The notes under the pieces were generated by a model. The model was not told where the DNA came from. It made no database searches and saw only the letters and a program-made list of their open reading frames with translations. Shown piece by piece: positions 61,009 through 64,000 of a DNA stretch of 64,000 nucleotides. The stretch comes from an uncultured Vampirovibrio sp. (GTDB lineage Bacteria; Cyanobacteriota; Vampirovibrionia; Gastranaerophilales; Gastranaerophilaceae): positions 310,001 through 374,000 of the forward strand of contig CAJTPW010000001.1 in assembly GCA_910578465.1 (NCBI GenBank), written 5' to 3'. How positions within the stretch are numbered: position 1 is the first letter of the stretch; each line of letters opens with the position of its first letter. The translations under genes and the position numbers were made by a program.

Positions 61009-64000
61009 TTATTCTGCTTTTAAAATAATATACAACGCAGGAGCAACAAGCAGGGTGATTAAAACCGAGGATAAAAGCCCGAAAATTATTGAAATGGCAA
61101 GGGATGAGAACATCGGGTCTCTGCCTATCCAAAGGGGCAGCATTCCGCCAATTGTGGTTACTGCAGTTAAAAAAACAGGCACAACTCTTGAACGGACCGC
61201 TTTTTGAACTTCAAGCCTGCTGTTTCCTTTGATTGAATCTAAAAGAATGACCGAGTTGTTTGTTGCAATGCCGACAAGACAGATATATCCCAAAAAGGTC
61301 ATAAAACCAAAGTAAGATCGGGTGATAAAAAGCCCCGTGTTTGCGCCCGATAAAGCCAAAATGGCACAAAGTGCAATAATCAAAGGCTTTTTTATGCCGT
61401 TAAAAAGTGCAATTAAGATTAAAAGAATGGCTCCAAATGCAACAGGGATTTCATTTGTTATAGATTTGTTGCCCTTCTTTGAATTTTCATAGCTGCCCCC
61501 GATTTCATAACCATAGCCAAATTCCCAATTTATGTTATCTAAAATCGGCAGCATTTTTTCAATTACCGCATTTGCCGTCGTTGTTTCATCTATCCATCCT
61601 TGAATTGTGACATTTGCTCTGTTATCTCGTCTAAAGATTTTCGGGTATTCAAATTTTAGTTCGGTTTTTGCCGTCTGAGATAAGGGAATTGCTTTATTGT
61701 CGGATGATAAAACTTCTATCGAACCAAGTTTGGAGCTTGAATTTATAAAGTTATTGCCCATCTTATAAATAATCGGGATATTTGTTGTATCTCTGTAATA
61801 GCTTGATAATTGTTCTCCTTCATACGACGCTTTTATGGAGGATAAAATATCATATGAAGTGAGGTTAAGTCTTGAAGCTTGTGCGTTATCTATATCTACT
61901 TTGATTCTCGGGGTTTTATAGCCCCAGTCGTTTTTAACAAGGTAAACGCCGTCAATGTTTTTTAATTTTTCTTCCAGCGAATAAACGTATTTGAAAATTT
62001 TCCCTGATTCGTATCCGTAAATTCTAATTTCAACAGGGGCATCATACGGGGGGCCTAAAGGTACTTTTTTTACAACCGAATTGACATCCGAAAAATTATT
62101 GTTGATAAATTTTTTTACTTTTTCAATGCTTTTATCCACCGTTCTAAAATTATCCGTATTAACTAAAATCATACCGAAGTTTTTTCTGTCTGCAACAGGG
62201 CTTGAAGATAACACATACCTTGGGGCGGAAGTTCCTATATAGCTTGAAAAATTTTTAATTTCAGGTTCGTTTTTTATAAAGTCTTCAATTTTTATAATTG
62301 TATCTTTTGTCTTAAAAATGTTTGCGGTTTCAGGTAAATTTACCCTGATTTCAAACATATTTCTGTCCGAATCGGGGAAGAAAATTTTTGGCACAAAAGA
62401 AAAAAGAAAAAACGATATAAAAAGAAGTGCTGCGGAAATAAACACGGTTTTTTTCGGATTGTTTACGCTGAATTTTATAAACGGTGCAAAAAACTTTGTA
62501 ATTTTAAATTCCTTTTTGTTTTTTTCAACCTCTCCTTCTGTTTCTTGTATATTTTTGGTTTTATTGCCTAAAAATACGGAAATTAAATATGGCAAAAGCG
62601 TTGTTGAATAAAACCAGCTGAACATAAGGGTTATGAAAACGACCTTAAAAAGACTTGATGTATATTCGCTCACAGCGCTTTTTGCAAGATATATAGGCAA
62701 AAACGCAAGGGATGTTATTATGCTTACACAAAAGAGAGGTGTTTGGAATTTTCTTGCTGTTTGAATGATTATTTTTTGAATATCTTCTTTTGATGTGTTT
62801 TGAGCCGCACTTTTGATGTTTTGAATTGTACCTTCGGCTACTACTATTGAATTATCAACCAAAATCCCGAGAGAGATTATAAGTGCGCTTAAAGAAATTT
62901 TATCCAGTCCAAGCCCCGCTTTTTCCATAATAAAAATTGTGGATAAAATGATGCAAAGAATAATTCCGCCGATTATCACACCTGTTTTCAGGCCCAAAAT
63001 GAATAAAACAAGCGCGATAACTATTGCAACGCTCTGCAGAAGGCTTGATGTAAACTTATCGGTTAAGGTTTTAACATATTCACCCTGCATTGCCTGAATT
63101 TCAAAGTTTATTCCGATAGGATAAAGTTTTTTGAGTCTTTTAATTTCATTTTTAACTTCATCCATCCATTTTAAAATGTTTCCGTCTTCGCGCATAGAGA
63201 GAATAAGAAGAATTGCATTTTTGCCGTTGGAGCGGGTTATGGCTTCAGGAGGGTCTATATATCCTTTTTTAACAGTATAAATATCGGATAGCTTTACGCT
63301 TTTTCCAAAAACGCTCACGGGAATATTTTTTAAATCTTCAAGACTGTCAAAGTTACTTGTGCCTTCGATTAAAATATTGTTTTCTCCGGTGTTTACAAAA
63401 CCCCCGAGACCGAGGATGTTTGTTTTTTGCAAATAATTTTTTAAAAGTGTATGGTTAACCTTGTAATTCAGGGTGTCATTCGGGCTGAAGTTTAAATATG
63501 TAACTTCTTTTTGAACACCCATAAGCTCTGCTTTTCCAATGTTTTCAAGCGTTAAAAATTCATCTTTAATATCATCCGCCATATCTTTAAGTTCGGAAAA
63601 GCTATACCCGTCTCCCGTCATTGCAATTATTGTTCCGTAAACATCTGCAAATTCGTCATTTACAAAGGGTGAAAGCCCGTTTGGAAGATTGGGGCGGATT
63701 TTATCAACCTTTCGCCTTAATTTATCCCATATCGGTTGAATGTCCATATAAGTTTCATACACATCAACAAAAATCACCGAAAGCCCGTCGTAAGACTGTA
63801 CCTTAATGTGTTCAACTTCATCCATCTCTAAAATCACATCTTCAATTTTTTGGCTTACATATTTATCCACCTGTTCGGCATTCATATTCTGACACTTTGT
63901 GGTGATTGTTGCAGTTCTTATTTTAAACCCGGGGTCTTCATTTCTTTTGATGTCACGGTATGAAAAAATCCCTCCTGTGCATAAAATGAGAGTGAGGACA
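61009..64000 (-). CDS. RND-family efflux permease, N-terminus beyond window edge
   Basis: The frame is open from the stop to the edge, over 990 residues. The visible N-terminus reads SYRDIKRNEDPGFKIRTATI, the RxEDPxFxIR stretch of RND pumps that follows the first membrane helix, so only a short piece is missing; the ATG at 63885 is internal. The porter domain, two sets of six membrane segments, and the fourth-helix motif LGILVDNSIVVAEG (VDN rather than the VDD of AcrB) are visible. It is a proton-driven exporter of drugs or other compounds. The partner membrane-fusion protein would lie outside. It is convergent with bioF, four bases apart. Confidence 0.93.
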   Translation of the reverse strand, partial: VLTLILCTGGIFSYRDIKRNEDPGFKIRTATITTKCQNMNAEQVDKYVSQKIEDVILEMDEVEHIKVQSYDGLSVIFVDVYETYMDIQPIWDKLRRKVDKIRPNLPNGLSPFVNDEFADVYGTIIAMTGDGYSFSELKDMADDIKDEFLTLENIGKAELMGVQKEVTYLNFSPNDTLNYKVNHTLLKNYLQKTNILGLGGFVNTGENNILIEGTSNFDSLEDLKNIPVSVFGKSVKLSDIYTVKKGYIDPPEAITRSNGKNAILLILSMREDGNILKWMDEVKNEIKRLKKLYPIGINFEIQAMQGEYVKTLTDKFTSSLLQSVAIVIALVLFILGLKTGVIIGGIILCIILSTIFIMEKAGLGLDKISLSALIISLGILVDNSIVVAEGTIQNIKSAAQNTSKEDIQKIIIQTARKFQTPLFCVSIITSLAFLPIYLAKSAVSEYTSSLFKVVFITLMFSWFYSTTLLPYLISVFLGNKTKNIQETEGEVEKNKKEFKITKFFAPFIKFSVNNPKKTVFISAALLFISFFLFSFVPKIFFPDSDRNMFEIRVNLPETANIFKTKDTIIKIEDFIKNEPEIKNFSSYIGTSAPRYVLSSSPVADRKNFGMILVNTDNFRTVDKSIEKVKKFINNNFSDVNSVVKKVPLGPPYDAPVEIRIYGYESGKIFKYVYSLEEKLKNIDGVYLVKNDWGYKTPRIKVDIDNAQASRLNLTSYDILSSIKASYEGEQLSSYYRDTTNIPIIYKMGNNFINSSSKLGSIEVLSSDNKAIPLSQTAKTELKFEYPKIFRRDNRANVTIQGWIDETTTANAVIEKMLPILDNINWEFGYGYEIGGSYENSKKGNKSITNEIPVAFGAILLILIALFNGIKKPLIIALCAILALSGANTGLFITRSYFGFMTFLGYICLVGIATNNSVILLDSIKGNSRLEVQKAVRSRVVPVFLTAVTTIGGMLPLWIGRDPMFSSLAISIIFGLLSSVLITLLVAPALYIILKAE

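Noticed and set aside
63883..63885. ATG at 63885 as start of the RND permease
   Set aside because: The frame continues to the window edge and reads a typical RxEDPxFxIR segment upstream of it, so this Met is internal.
1..64000. CRISPR array, prophage or insertion sequence
   Set aside because: No regularly spaced repeats, transposase, integrase or phage structural gene is visible in the window.

Overview
The window is one AT-rich bacterial chromosome segment of mostly single-copy housekeeping genes mixed with many proteins I cannot match to a characterised family. The envelope is of Gram-negative type: an RND efflux pump, signal-peptide proteins, and lipid-linked sugar transferases. I infer an uncultured gut bacterium, most likely of the Gastranaerophilales (Vampirovibrionia/Melainabacteria, the non-photosynthetic sister group of Cyanobacteria). 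The reasons are base composition, the style of the lineage-specific proteins (a short N-terminal F-x-G box, RLxRLExxVFG repeats, Tyr/Asn/Gly-rich exported proteins) and the gene content. No rRNA or phylogenetic marker is present to settle this. I see no phage, insertion sequence or CRISPR array.

Layout. 1-6.4 kb: end of an unknown gene, DUF1015 protein, GlgX/isoamylase-type debranching enzyme, M20 peptidase, EamA transporter. 6.4-9.9 kb: a small F-x-G box protein, then feoA-feoB and a heavy-metal exporter-like protein. 9.9-12.6 kb (minus): a UbiA-type polyprenyl-phosphate phosphoribosyltransferase and a large membrane protein, probably a lipid-linked pentose pathway. 12.6-16.9 kb: a DXS-like enzyme behind a MerR-type promoter, and a 764-residue protein built of eight NUMOD1-like repeats. 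16.9-21.1 kb: tRNA-Arg(ACG) beside a duplicated tRNA fragment, a large TPR protein, and a GT2/GT-C glycosyltransferase pair. 21.1-26.7 kb: a GAF-GGDEF-HD-GYP protein, DUF167, rel(spoT), ribF.

26.7-30.9 kb: a two-gene operon of unknown membrane proteins, an NTF2-like gene divergent from an HxlR regulator, and a TPR protein. 31-41 kb: mscS, pepA, trmFO, rlmN, a CDF transporter, an MshEN-like protein, asparaginase, a DivIC/FtsB-like protein. 41-44 kb: more lineage-specific proteins, including an ankyrin-like repeat protein. 44-51.4 kb: grxC, a TPR protein, yebC, a helicase-nuclease fusion, comEC. 51.4-56.2 kb: two paralogous glycine/alanine-rich proteins sharing an upstream block, and two exported proteins. 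56.2-64 kb: pth, a double-HTH protein, a LysM protein, an AGCS symporter, bioF, and the C-terminal part of an RND permease.

Three themes cut across genes. First, at least six otherwise unrelated unknown proteins carry an F-x-G/A box in their first 55 residues, which could be a shared sorting or anchoring tag. Second, several genes have a -10 hexamer 6-9 bases before the start codon and no Shine-Dalgarno, so they are predicted to make leaderless mRNAs; one pair is divergent and shares a palindromic -35 hexamer. Third, the DXS-like enzyme lacks both arginines that bind the phosphate of glyceraldehyde-3-phosphate and sits behind a 19-bp-spacer MerR-type promoter of the aldehyde-responsive type, which suggests a different substrate and stress-linked expression.
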